This document shows positions 1 to 6,334 of a stretch of DNA of 13,318 nucleotides, in pieces. The notes beneath the pieces are model-generated. The model ran no database searches and was not told the DNA's origin. It saw nothing but the letters and a program-made list of their open reading frames with translations. Each line of letters starts with the position of its first letter. Positions within the stretch are counted from its first letter, which is position 1. The DNA lies in the NCBI GenBank assembly GCA_964344215.1, contig CAYFMP010000089.1, positions 1-13,318 of the forward strand, written 5' to 3'. The position numbers and the translations under genes were made by a program. This DNA is from CAYFMP01 sp964344215 (GTDB lineage: Bacteria; Pseudomonadota; Alphaproteobacteria; Rhodospirillales; Casp-alpha2).

Positions 1-60
1 GGCCCCGCATCGCTGCGCGAGCCGCTCCTTGCCAGGAGACCGGAGAGCGCGTCTCGGCGA

Positions 61-84
61 TTCCATATCAACGTGAACCGCTCT
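61..84 (+). repeat. 24-base inverted repeat, left copy
   Basis: The segment begins TTCCATATCAACGTGA and reappears as its reverse complement at 13208-13231 with a single mismatch (A at 77 against C). The pair faces inward across about 13.1 kb. Sequences outside the two copies do not match each other, so this is not simply the edge of one long repeat. It may be the end of a mobile element or a dispersed intergenic repeat; the sequence alone does not decide. Confidence 0.8.
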
Positions 85-111
85 AACGGATGTGTACAGT
101 CGGGCCGGTAC

Positions 112-146
112 GGCGAACGTCCGCTTCAACCCTGCAAGCCGACACC
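112..146 (+). repeat. Hairpin repeat, copy A (degenerate)
   Basis: The core reads GAACGTCCGCTTC, then a short loop, then AAGCCGACACC. It matches copy B at 721-757 in the flanking bases and in TCCGCTTC and GACACC. The right arm has C where the other copies have G, so the stem is imperfect (CGCTT against AAGC). It lies 27 bases inside the 24-base inverted repeat, mirroring copy C at the other end. Confidence 0.5.
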
Positions 147-300
147 GTGGCACGAGGCGTTCGAGGTCCGCTCTTGACTGCACCCGACCAATTTGCAGCG
201 ATCTCAAAACAACCCTTGCCAAATGGGAGCCGTTCACACATGACCCAAAGCGGAACTGGATAACGAAAACGTAAAATCGTTCCTCGAGCACATTGCAATC

Positions 301-331
301 TTGATGAGAATTCCTTGGATTGTCATATAGA
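301..331 (+). promoter_or_regulatory. Possible promoter of the SnoaL-like gene
   Basis: TTGATG (301-306) could serve as a -35 box and TATAGA (326-331) as a -10 box, but the 19-base spacer is longer than ideal and both boxes match only four of six consensus positions. The surrounding AT-richness is consistent with a promoter. Weak call. Confidence 0.25.
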
Positions 332-354
332 AATACGCAACGAGGAGAAGCAAT

Positions 355-684
355 ATGACTTATTCAGCAATTAAAGCGTTAGAAATATGGCGTTCTGCAA
401 TATCTCATGGAGATATTTCCGAGTTGGACGCAATGCTGGCGGCCGACTTGGTTTTTGAAAATCGTGAAGGTAAACGTGAAACAAAATCGGAAGTCTTAAA
501 GTGGGCCAAAGAGGGCGGTTTTGCGATCGATGAATTTAATGTGTTTCACGAAGATGAAAACGTTATTTGTGGTACCCATACGTACGAAGCAGAGGGTGAG
601 CCGAACTTGATATTGATGTTTTTTGCTAAGTTTGAAAACGGCAAGTGTACATTCTGGAAAGTTCACGGAGCCCCGCAAACTTAA
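355..684 (+). CDS. SnoaL/NTF2-like domain protein
   Basis: A 109-residue protein with the compact alpha+beta layout of the SnoaL-like (NTF2-like) fold. A helical start contains the typical phrase for one short-lived domain (residues about 5-30, IWRSAISHGDISELDAMLA), followed by beta strands with alternating hydrophobic residues (LVFEN, FNVFHEDENVICGTHTYEA, LILMFFAKFENGKCTFWKVHG). Members are small isomerases, cyclases or ligand-binding proteins; nothing here fixes a substrate. The start is supported by GAGGAGA at 342-348, six bases before ATG. It stands alone, with no co-directional partner: an IS element follows. Its base composition is clearly more AT-rich than all neighbours (many AAA, GAA, ATT and TTT codons), which suggests separate acquisition. 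The fold assignment is by pattern, not by alignment. Confidence 0.75.
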   Translation: MTYSAIKALEIWRSAISHGDISELDAMLAADLVFENREGKRETKSEVLKWAKEGGFAIDEFNVFHEDENVICGTHTYEAEGEPNLILMFFAKFENGKCTFWKVHGAPQT

Positions 685-720
685 GTACTGAAAACACGCA
701 TTCTATCTAAATACAGCCTT

Positions 721-757
721 GCAGAACTTCCGCTTCTGGCTAATAGCGGACACCCGA
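721..757 (+). repeat. Hairpin repeat, copy B
   Basis: A perfect six-base stem, TCCGCT (729-734) with AGCGGA (745-750), closes a ten-base loop. It is flanked by GCAGAAC on the left and CACCCG on the right. Copy C at 13150-13186 is the same element in reverse orientation, again with a ten-base loop containing GGCT. It sits about 45 bases after the SnoaL-like gene and could act as its 3' end, but there is no U-run after the stem. Confidence 0.65.
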
Positions 758-794
758 ACGGTGACGAATTACGTCTGCTTTACTCCGTCCGCTG

Positions 795-1514
795 TTAAGA
801 AGCCCATCTGATTCCTGATCGCGGCATCATCGCGGCCCATATTGCGGCGATGATTCGGGTCAAGAGTTTCCTCAACCACTTGAGGATGAGGCGGAGGTTG
901 TAGCCGACGGCGCTCATGACGGCGTTGAACTGGTCGCCGTCGCGGCCCTTGAGGAAGTTGCGGTCCAGATGGCCGTCGGTTTTGCAATGGCCGATGACGG
1001 CTTCGATGGCGGACCGTCGCCTCAGTTCCTTCTTGATCTGCCCGTGAACGCCGCGTTTCTGTCCCGAGCGAAAGACCCGGTGGGGGTTCTGCGCATCGTG
1101 GCCCACATACCCTTTGTCCACATAAGCCCGCTCGATCTCGCGCCCGGTGAGCGCCTCGGTCTCCTCGATCACGTCTTTCAGGGTGTGGCCGTCATAGGGA
1201 TTGCCGGGCAGGGACTTGGCGTGCAGGATGAACTGGCCGCCCTTGCACCGCTTGTTGGTGGTGGTGAGCGAGACCTTGACGCCGAACTCGTAGGGCGTCC
1301 GGGCCTTGCCCTTGCCGATGCACTCGGTCTCGGGCGCGTGCCACGAATAGAGCTTCCAGCCGCGCTGGCGCTGCTTCTGGCCGCGGATTTGAGAGGCCCG
1401 GCCAAGGGGAACGGCAAAGGCCTCCCGGAGCTCTCCGTCGCCCTCGGTCTTGCGGCGGATGTCGCGGATCAGGCGGCCGAGGCGGGTGCACAGGAACTTG
1501 ATCCGCCCGTTCAT
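795..1514 (-). pseudogene. IS5 transposase, C-terminal part (frame 2)
   Basis: This 239-residue frame is the second half of an IS5-family transposase. It has the phrase CIGKGKARTPYEFGVKVS (residues 65-82), the second catalytic aspartate in YVDKGYVGH (D133), and the catalytic glutamate with the E-x6-K signature (E171, K178) followed by HLDRNFLKG. It lacks the first catalytic aspartate, which is encoded in the preceding frame (1511-2143). Its ATG overlaps the stop of that frame as ATGA, so translational reinitiation is conceivable. However, related transposases are single chains of roughly 440-450 residues, and alone this half cannot be a DDE enzyme. The C-terminal residues are read through the candidate terminal repeat. 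Most likely a frameshift remnant; programmed frameshifting is less likely because no slippery A-run is visible at the junction. Confidence 0.8.
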
Positions 1515-2178
1515 CCGCTTGAACTGCGCAGGCCGTGGGCGTAGCGCCCGGCCATCATGGCGGCATGCTTGGCGACCCGCGCATAAGATTGGCGTAACGG
1601 CACATCATGCTCCCGCGCCAGCTTGCCCAGCTGGTGGATCGCCGTTTCAAGGAGCTTGGCGTCGGTCGGGAAGGCGACGTTCTTGGGCTGCACCGTGGTG
1701 TCCACCGTGACCCGGGCCAGGTCTCTCTTCTTCAAGGCGCCGGCGTCATGGGCCAGACGCAGGGTCTCCTGCAAAAGAATGTCCAACTTGTCGCCGATGC
1801 GCTTGCGCCAATGGCTCATGCCGGAGCGCTCGTGCGGAAGATCATGTTGGAAAAACTCTTCGCCGGTGAAGTATTGGAAGTAGGGATCATTGACCCAGCG
1901 GTCCCAAACCTGCTCATCGGATAGGGCATAGGTGTGTTTCAACAAAAACATGCCGATCATGAACCGCACCGGCTCCGCCGGGCGGCCACGGTCGGAAAAA
2001 CATCCCGCCAGTTCCCCGTCGAGCCAGGCCCAGTCGATCCTGTCCGCCAGGATGACGAGCTCGTGCTTCATGTTGATGATCTGATCGAGACGGGCCCGGA
2101 AAAGATCGTCATGGAGCGCTTTTGGCGGCTGTTTCGGTCGCATGGGAACCCCCGAATCCGAGAGCCTTCAGGGAATCA
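809..2178 (-). mobile_element. IS5-family insertion sequence, probably inactive
   Basis: The element is about 1.37 kb and carries an IS5-type DDE transposase on the minus strand, split between two frames. Candidate terminal inverted repeats are TGATTCCTGA at 809-818 and TCAGGGAATCA at 2168-2178, which are complementary apart from one extra C. I see no clean target duplication: flanking bases are CATC on the left and CATA on the right, so only CAT is shared. The second reading frame runs past the left repeat and stops at 795-797, so the true left end could lie a little further out. Family assignment is from the protein motifs; ends are provisional. Confidence 0.75.
1511..2143 (-). pseudogene. 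IS5 transposase, N-terminal part (frame 1)
   Basis: This 210-residue frame is the first half of the transposase. It contains the N-terminal IS5 domain (FSDRGRPAEPVRFMIGMFLL at residues 49-68, then WVNDPYFQYFTGEEFFQH) and the first catalytic aspartate in VTVDTTVQPKNV (D148). After GRYAHG (residues 199-204) the frame is lost and it ends in LRSSSG. In related proteins the sequence at this point continues as RYAH-x-x-QFKR, and QFKRMNGRIKF is encoded here in another frame. Eight bases separate the His codon from the CAG of QFKR, where six or nine would keep the frame, so the change is a gain of two or loss of one base. The start codon is preceded by GGGGG. Confidence 0.8.
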
Positions 2179-2354
2179 CATATGGACCGAAATTTGAATC
2201 CCAAATCGCAAGAAAATAACCGCCAGAACCAAGGTTTCTTGCAAATTACGTTACTTCAAATCGGCGAAAACGCTTGGCGGATCAAAGGCGTTTCGGGTTC
2301 TTCACAGGGAACTCCTGAGGCCGTTGGTGGTTCCGAATATCCATTGGGTTGCGC
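2179..2354. other. Intergenic region after the IS element
   Basis: No gene is visible. Two inverted repeats stand out: GCAAGAAA (2208-2215) with TTTCTTGC (2235-2242), perfect over eight bases with a 19-base loop, and CGAAAACGC (2265-2273) with GCGTTTCG (2288-2295), eight pairs with one bulged A. The second lies about 60 bases beyond the stop of the minus-strand membrane gene and could end its transcript, although no long U-run follows. Confidence 0.4.
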
Positions 2355-2969
2355 TCAGGCAAGACGGTCGGGCCGGCTCCGGTTCCACCTGCCGACGCCG
2401 ACGCCGAGCAGCACGAACCCGCCACAAGCGGCGAGCAGCCAGTAGCCGGCTTCGACCATCGAGCGATCGGCCGCGTGTAGTCTTTCGATGATCTCGGCGT
2501 AATCAACGTACGTAAGTTCGGAAGCGGCGCGGTAAGGATTGTGTTCTTGAATCTGCCAAATCGTCATCGGCGCGGCGGTCCCGATCTCGGCCTCGACGAC
2601 CCAGACATCGATGGCGACCGCCGTCTGATCGCGTACGAGCGGGTACTTGGGATGGGTGGAAGGATAGCGAAACTCGCCCTCGACTCCTTCGAGCTTGAAG
2701 TAGACGGAGGTCATTGCAGGCAAAATCGCTCCCGCCGAAGTCTTCGAGATATCGTCTCTGACGACGACGGTATCGATGCTGCCGCTTATCTTGACGAGCT
2801 CGCCTTGGCCGGGATAACCGCGCGGCCACCAGACGGCGAGGAGCGCGGCCCCGAGTACGGCGGACATAGCCGAGAGGAAATAATAGGGCCATGTCGGAAG
2901 CGGCCCCATCCGCCGGGACGCGGGTACTAGACCAAACACCCAATGATTCCTAACGAAGCGAATCTCCAT
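2355..2969 (-). CDS. Two-helix membrane protein of unknown function
   Basis: I do not recognise a specific family for this 204-residue protein. It has a hydrophobic helix near the N-terminus (about 29-48, FLSAMSAVLGAALLAVWW) and another near the C-terminus (about 172-194, rich in Gly, Leu and Val). Between them lies a soluble domain of about 120 residues with alternating beta-type patterns (VKISGSIDTVVV, SVYFKLEGVEGEFRYPS, QTAVAIDVWVVEAEIG). This arrangement resembles DUF3592-type membrane proteins with an extracytoplasmic domain, but that is only an analogy. The ATG at 2969 was preferred over a longer upstream frame because GGAA lies six bases before it and the upstream residues look like untranslated sequence; an ATG at 2909 is a possible alternative. 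It lies 134 bases downstream of the bicupin gene, same strand, so co-transcription is possible. Confidence 0.65.
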   Translation of the reverse strand: MEIRFVRNHWVFGLVPASRRMGPLPTWPYYFLSAMSAVLGAALLAVWWPRGYPGQGELVKISGSIDTVVVRDDISKTSAGAILPAMTSVYFKLEGVEGEFRYPSTHPKYPLVRDQTAVAIDVWVVEAEIGTAAPMTIWQIQEHNPYRAASELTYVDYAEIIERLHAADRSMVEAGYWLLAACGGFVLLGVGVGRWNRSRPDRLA

Positions 2970-3042
2970 CGGCGGTTCCGAAATTCCTGCCGATTTCGGA
3001 ACGATTTTACATTTCCGCCGCCCGTCACGAAAGCCGCACCCG

Positions 3043-3061
3043 GTGAACGGGACCGTTGCAC
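3043..3061 (-). terminator. Weak hairpin after the bicupin gene
   Basis: GTGAACGG (3043-3050) pairs with CCGTT and CAC (3053-3061) with one bulged base and a two-base gap. It lies about 40 bases past the bicupin stop. There is no U-run, so it may be only an RNA structure between the two minus-strand genes. Confidence 0.2.
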
Positions 3062-3103
3062 GGAAAGTGTCAATAGCGTGTCGCCGGCACTCAACCCGTT
3101 GAC

Positions 3104-3868
3104 TTATGAAGGCTCGAAGATCGCGTAGAACTTCCGCACGTACTCCGTACTCCTCCAACCGCACTCGGCACCCTTCGCTACGTAGGCCGCGTCACCGGCC
3201 TGGAATACGTGCTCTTCGCCGGCGCCGTCGATCAGCGTCACCGAGCCCTCCAACAGACACATCAATTCGTTGCGCGGCGATGGGGCGACGGCGCGCTCAA
3301 ACGGCGTACTGTCCCAGAGGCCGACGGTCATCTGCCCGCTCGGGTCCTCGAAGTAGGTATGATTGTGTTGCGTCGGCGGGGCTCCGAGGTAGATGGACGG
3401 GTCCGAGATTTCCACTTTCTCCATCCCTCCCGACGGGCCCGAGGGTTGCGGCAAAATGACGCCTTGTGACGAAACGTCGTCGGCCGCCGGTACGCCTGGA
3501 TTCTCGAAGATCATGAAATACTTGCGGACATAGCCTTCCTGTTTCCATTGGCATGGCAAGCCCTTGGGGATCACGAACGCCTCGCCCGCATCGACGGTGA
3601 CTTCGCCGCCACTCTCGTCGACCATGGTGACCGAACCCTCGAGAAGAAGCATGAACTCGTTGACGGCATAGGGTCCGAACTTCTCCGTCATCGGCGTGCA
3701 GTCCCAGACACCCGCCATATACCCCAAAGCCTCGTCGTCGTGGTAGATATGCCCGTGCTGCACCGGCGTACCCGCCTCCAAACCGCTTGGATCGATTGGG
3801 TCCCACGGCTCAAGGCCGGTATCGGCCGGCCCGTTGGGCTCGAAACGGATGATCTTCGGACTGCTCAT
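3104..3868 (-). CDS. Bicupin protein (Cupin_3/DUF861-like)
   Basis: This 254-residue protein contains two copies of a cupin barrel, about residues 44-122 and 172-252. Each has the matching phrases GVWDCTPM / GLWDSTPF, NEFMLLLEGSVTMVD / NELMCLLEGSVTLID, GEAFVIPKG / GDAAYVAKG and YVRKYFMIFE / YVRKFYAIFE. This is the Cupin_3 (DUF861) type, also seen in EutQ and ureidoglycine aminohydrolase relatives. The usual metal-binding His cluster of cupin motif 1 is replaced by Asn-Glu (70-71 and 200-201), so a conventional metal-dependent enzyme is doubtful; a binding or sensing role is possible. The start at 3868 is fixed by AGGAGG on the minus strand (3876-3881) seven bases upstream; an open frame continues 46 codons further but has no such site. 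It is transcribed divergently from the transporter operon, which suggests shared control. No signal peptide is seen, so it is probably cytoplasmic. Confidence 0.85.
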   Translation of the reverse strand: MSSPKIIRFEPNGPADTGLEPWDPIDPSGLEAGTPVQHGHIYHDDEALGYMAGVWDCTPMTEKFGPYAVNEFMLLLEGSVTMVDESGGEVTVDAGEAFVIPKGLPCQWKQEGYVRKYFMIFENPGVPAADDVSSQGVILPQPSGPSGGMEKVEISDPSIYLGAPPTQHNHTYFEDPSGQMTVGLWDSTPFERAVAPSPRNELMCLLEGSVTLIDGAGEEHVFQAGDAAYVAKGAECGWRSTEYVRKFYAIFEPS

Positions 3869-4135
3869 CGAATTGCCTCCTCTTCGCGGTCGAATCAATC
3901 GATCCACGCCGTTCAAAGTCGTTTTGCCGCCGAACGCCGACGATGAGGTTGACTTCGGAAACTGAACGAACTTACCATTTGACTGAACATACAGAAAGTC
4001 GCTCACATTTGAACTTTCAGTTTTTTTTTAAGTACGGTTGTAACGGTGCGGGGCGATAGCCTCGGGTTTTGGAGGTTGTGTGAGCTAAGTCGGATAACAT
4101 TCTCGAAAAAGAGATCACAGGGAGGAGCAATCAAG
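3869..4135. promoter_or_regulatory. Divergent control region between bicupin gene and transporter operon
   Basis: These 267 bases must hold the start signals for both transcripts. The direct repeat ACTGAAC occurs at 3961-3967 and 3982-3988, exactly 21 bases apart, that is two helical turns. ATTTGA occurs at 3977-3982 and again at 4007-4012. TTGACT (3979-3984) and TTGAAC (4009-4014) are possible -35 boxes for the plus strand, but no good -10 box is at the right distance. No promoter can be fixed by eye. Confidence 0.5.
3992..4029 (+). promoter_or_regulatory. Palindrome followed by T9: operator or leader terminator
   Basis: CAGAAAGT (3992-3999) and ACTTTCAG (4013-4020) are complementary at seven of eight positions around a 13-base centre, followed directly by nine T residues (4021-4029). 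Read as DNA it is an operator-like dyad for a dimeric regulator; read as plus-strand RNA it has the form of an intrinsic terminator or attenuator about 107 bases before the binding-protein gene. The stem is short and AT-rich, so the terminator reading is weak by itself. The TetR-family protein encoded at 8316-8984 is the natural candidate to bind here. Confidence 0.4.
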
Positions 4136-5260
4136 ATGGATATCAAGGACCAACTGCAAGCGGTTCGCTCGGGAAGCCTGAGCAGGCGCGCATTCAACAA
4201 GACACTGGCGGCTGCGGGCGTCAGCATCGTCGCGACGCCGGTGCTGTCGCGGGTGGCCAAGGCGGCGGCCAAGGATCAGGCGACGTATTTCACATGGGGC
4301 GGCTACGACGTCCCGGAAATGGTCGGCCCCTACATCAAGAAGCATGGCGAGCCCCCCAACTTTGCGACATTCGGCGGTTCCGAAGAAGGCCTGACGAAGA
4401 TGCGCGCCGGCTATGTCGTCGACGTGGCGCATCCGTGCAATCAGGCGATCCCGCGCTGGGTGGCGACCGGCCTGTTCCAGACGGCCGACACCAGCAAGTT
4501 GTCGAACTGGTCGAACGTGATTCCGGAACTCTACAACCTCGAGGGCAACATGGCCGGCGACAAGCCCTACATGGTGCCCGTCGATTGGGGACAGACCTCG
4601 GTCACCTACCGTACCGACCTGTTCGACCTTCAGGGCAAGGAAGAGTCCTGGGGCATGCTCTGGGACGAGCGTTACAAGGGACGGCTCGGCATCCTCGCCT
4701 CGGGCGGCGATTCGTGGTGGTGCGGCGCGATTTACGCCGGGGTCGATTTCAAGGACATCGCGTCCGACGCCGGCTTCAAGAAAGTCGCGGCAATTATGCG
4801 CGAGCAGCGTCCGCTCATCCGCGTCTACACCGACGAAACGACCTCGCTCGAGCAGGCCTTGGCATCCGGCGAGCTGGTCGCGGCGATGACCTGGAACGAA
4901 TCCGCCACCAAGCTCAAGAGCCAGGGCGTTCCCGTCAAATTCGCCAATCCCAAGGAAGGGGCCCTGACCTGGGTTTGCGGCGCCATGATCCACAAGGACG
5001 CGCCGCACGTCGACAAGGCGCACGATGTGATCGACGCCATGATCAGTGTCGAAACCGGTAAATGGATGATCAGCGAAAACGGTTACGGGCACTCCAACCA
5101 GAAATCGTTTGATCAGTTCACGGACGCTCAACTGACGGAATTGGGCCTCAGCCGGAACCCGAACGACATCCTCGGCGCCGGCAAATTCCAGATCCCTCAG
5201 ACCCAAGAGTTCGAAACGAAAATGAACCAGGAGTTCGAACAGATCAAAGCCGGGTTCTAG
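4136..5260 (+). CDS. Tat-exported PotD-like solute-binding protein of an ABC importer
   Basis: A 374-residue periplasmic binding protein of the spermidine/putrescine-binding (PotD) type. Residues 16-22 read SRRAFNK, a near-consensus twin-arginine motif, followed by a hydrophobic stretch and a small-residue site around VAKAAAK (40-46), so folded export through Tat is expected. Compared from memory with E. coli PotD, the pocket tryptophans are kept (W253 for PotD W229, W279 for W255; W54 and Y57 for W34 and Y37), but PotD D257 is C281 and D168 is about S189; E171 may be kept as D192. Loss of these amine-binding acids argues against spermidine and fits a methylated or quaternary amine held by aromatic residues. 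The ATG at 4136 is set by GGAGGA at 4121-4126. It is the first gene of a seven-gene operon; the permease gene follows after a strong hairpin. Confidence 0.88.
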   Translation: MDIKDQLQAVRSGSLSRRAFNKTLAAAGVSIVATPVLSRVAKAAAKDQATYFTWGGYDVPEMVGPYIKKHGEPPNFATFGGSEEGLTKMRAGYVVDVAHPCNQAIPRWVATGLFQTADTSKLSNWSNVIPELYNLEGNMAGDKPYMVPVDWGQTSVTYRTDLFDLQGKEESWGMLWDERYKGRLGILASGGDSWWCGAIYAGVDFKDIASDAGFKKVAAIMREQRPLIRVYTDETTSLEQALASGELVAAMTWNESATKLKSQGVPVKFANPKEGALTWVCGAMIHKDAPHVDKAHDVIDAMISVETGKWMISENGYGHSNQKSFDQFTDAQLTELGLSRNPNDILGAGKFQIPQTQEFETKMNQEFEQIKAGF

Positions 5261-5279
5261 GTTCGACGTTCGAGCCTTC

Positions 5280-5311
5280 GACAGCCGCGGCGGCGTCACG
5301 CCGCGGCTGTC
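5280..5311 (+). terminator. Strong intercistronic hairpin after the binding-protein gene
   Basis: A perfect 13-base GC-rich stem (5280-5292 with 5299-5311) closes a six-base loop, 19 bases after the binding-protein stop. TCTTTCC follows, a short U-containing tract that is not a full terminator run. Hairpins at this place are well known in binding-protein-dependent importers, where they protect the upstream message and partly terminate, so that the binding protein outnumbers the membrane parts. That role here is inferred. Confidence 0.75.
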
Positions 5312-5413
5312 TCTTTCCAAGACCGGGAGGCTTCCCCCCTTGTCAGACGAAGAACGGGTGGGGAATTGGTCCCGGAACGGATGCCGGATGGGAGACGACC
5401 CCTGAGTGAAACG

Positions 5414-6334
5414 ATGGCCAATGCCGCCACGGCGCAGGACCCGGGTTTGAATTGGGGCGAGCGGGTCCAGGCCTGGTTCCTGAGCAACGAGGTGATTCGC
5501 GGCTATTCTTTGCTTTCGCCGACCCTCATCGTGATGGTGTTCGGCCTGTGCGTGCCGTTTGGAATCCTGGTGACGATGAGTTTCTGGACGCAACACGCCT
5601 TCGAGTTCGACACCACACTGTCTCTGGCGAACTACAAGATAGCCTTCGACCGTCCAATGTACGGCGCTTTGCTGACCCGTTCGCTATTGATCTCCGGTGC
5701 TTCTACCGTCGCCACCGTCGTACTTGCCTATCCGATGGCCTACTACGTCGCCTTTCACGTGCATCGTCACAAGCTGATCTGGATCATCCTGATGACGTTG
5801 CCGTTCTGGACCAGCTATCTGCTGCGGGTTTTCGCATGGAAGATCATCCTCGGCTACAACGGCGCCATCAACTCGGGCTTCAAGGGTCTGGGCTTTATCG
5901 AACAGCCGCTTGAATTCCTGCTCTACAGCCCGTACGCCGTGGTCATCACGCTGGCCCATGCGTGGGCGGCCTTCGCCATTCTTCCGATGTACGTGTCGCT
6001 GGAGAAGATCGACCGCTCTCTCTTGGAGGCGGCGACGGACCTGGGGGACGGCGCCGTCGCGCGATTCCTGCGCGTAACCTTGCCGCTCTCCTTGCCCGGC
6101 ATTATCGCAGCCACGTTGATAATCTTTATCCCAACCGTTGGCGACTACGTGACTCCGGCTCTGGTCGGGGGACCGGACGGCTTGATGATCGCCAACATGA
6201 TCCAGGCGCAGTTCGGCAAGGTGAACAATTGGCCGATGGGGGCTGCGCTCGCCATTAGTATGATGGTTACCGTCGCAGCGATCTCGGTAACCTATATTCT
6301 GGTCACCCGAAAAGCCATGGGGCGCGTCGCATGA
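5414..6334 (+). CDS. ABC transporter permease, PotB-like
   Basis: This 306-residue inner-membrane subunit belongs to the spermidine/putrescine-type permeases. Six hydrophobic segments are visible: about 35-57, 92-113, 122-140, 174-192, 229-248 and 278-298. The cytoplasmic EAA loop that docks on the ATPase is EAATDLGDGAVARFLRVTLP at 205-224, followed by LSLPGI. FIPTVGDYVTPALVGG (238-253) is typical of the PotB branch. I chose the ATG at 5414 because the protein then has a family-typical N-terminus and GAGTGA precedes it; an in-frame ATG at 5381 or TTG at 5366 would add 11 or 16 residues and cannot be excluded. The stop overlaps the next start as ATGA, so the two permeases are translationally coupled and presumably form a heterodimer. 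Confidence 0.88.
   Translation: MANAATAQDPGLNWGERVQAWFLSNEVIRGYSLLSPTLIVMVFGLCVPFGILVTMSFWTQHAFEFDTTLSLANYKIAFDRPMYGALLTRSLLISGASTVATVVLAYPMAYYVAFHVHRHKLIWIILMTLPFWTSYLLRVFAWKIILGYNGAINSGFKGLGFIEQPLEFLLYSPYAVVITLAHAWAAFAILPMYVSLEKIDRSLLEAATDLGDGAVARFLRVTLPLSLPGIIAATLIIFIPTVGDYVTPALVGGPDGLMIANMIQAQFGKVNNWPMGAALAISMMVTVAAISVTYILVTRKAMGRVA

Larger units (their letters stand above)
1..354. other. Gene-free leading region with repeats
   Basis: I see no convincing gene here; the open frames on either strand have no ribosome binding site and no recognisable protein. The stretch holds one copy of a 24-base inverted repeat (61-84), a degenerate copy of a hairpin repeat (112-146), and, from about 290 onward, an AT-rich leader for the small gene starting at 355. 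Base composition drops visibly in GC between about 260 and 354. Confidence 0.6.

Noticed and set aside
721..757. CRISPR-like array from the repeated hairpins
   Set aside because: Only three diverged copies, far apart and in both orientations; no regular spacers and no cas genes.
969..1544. Long plus-strand open frame of 191 residues opposite the transposase
   Set aside because: It mirrors the GC-rich transposase frame, has low-complexity composition and no ribosome binding site; the minus-strand IS5 motifs are clear.
4115..5596. Minus-strand open frame of 493 residues
   Set aside because: It lies antisense to the binding-protein gene and the start of the permease gene, with an Arg/His/Asp-rich composition typical of shadow frames.
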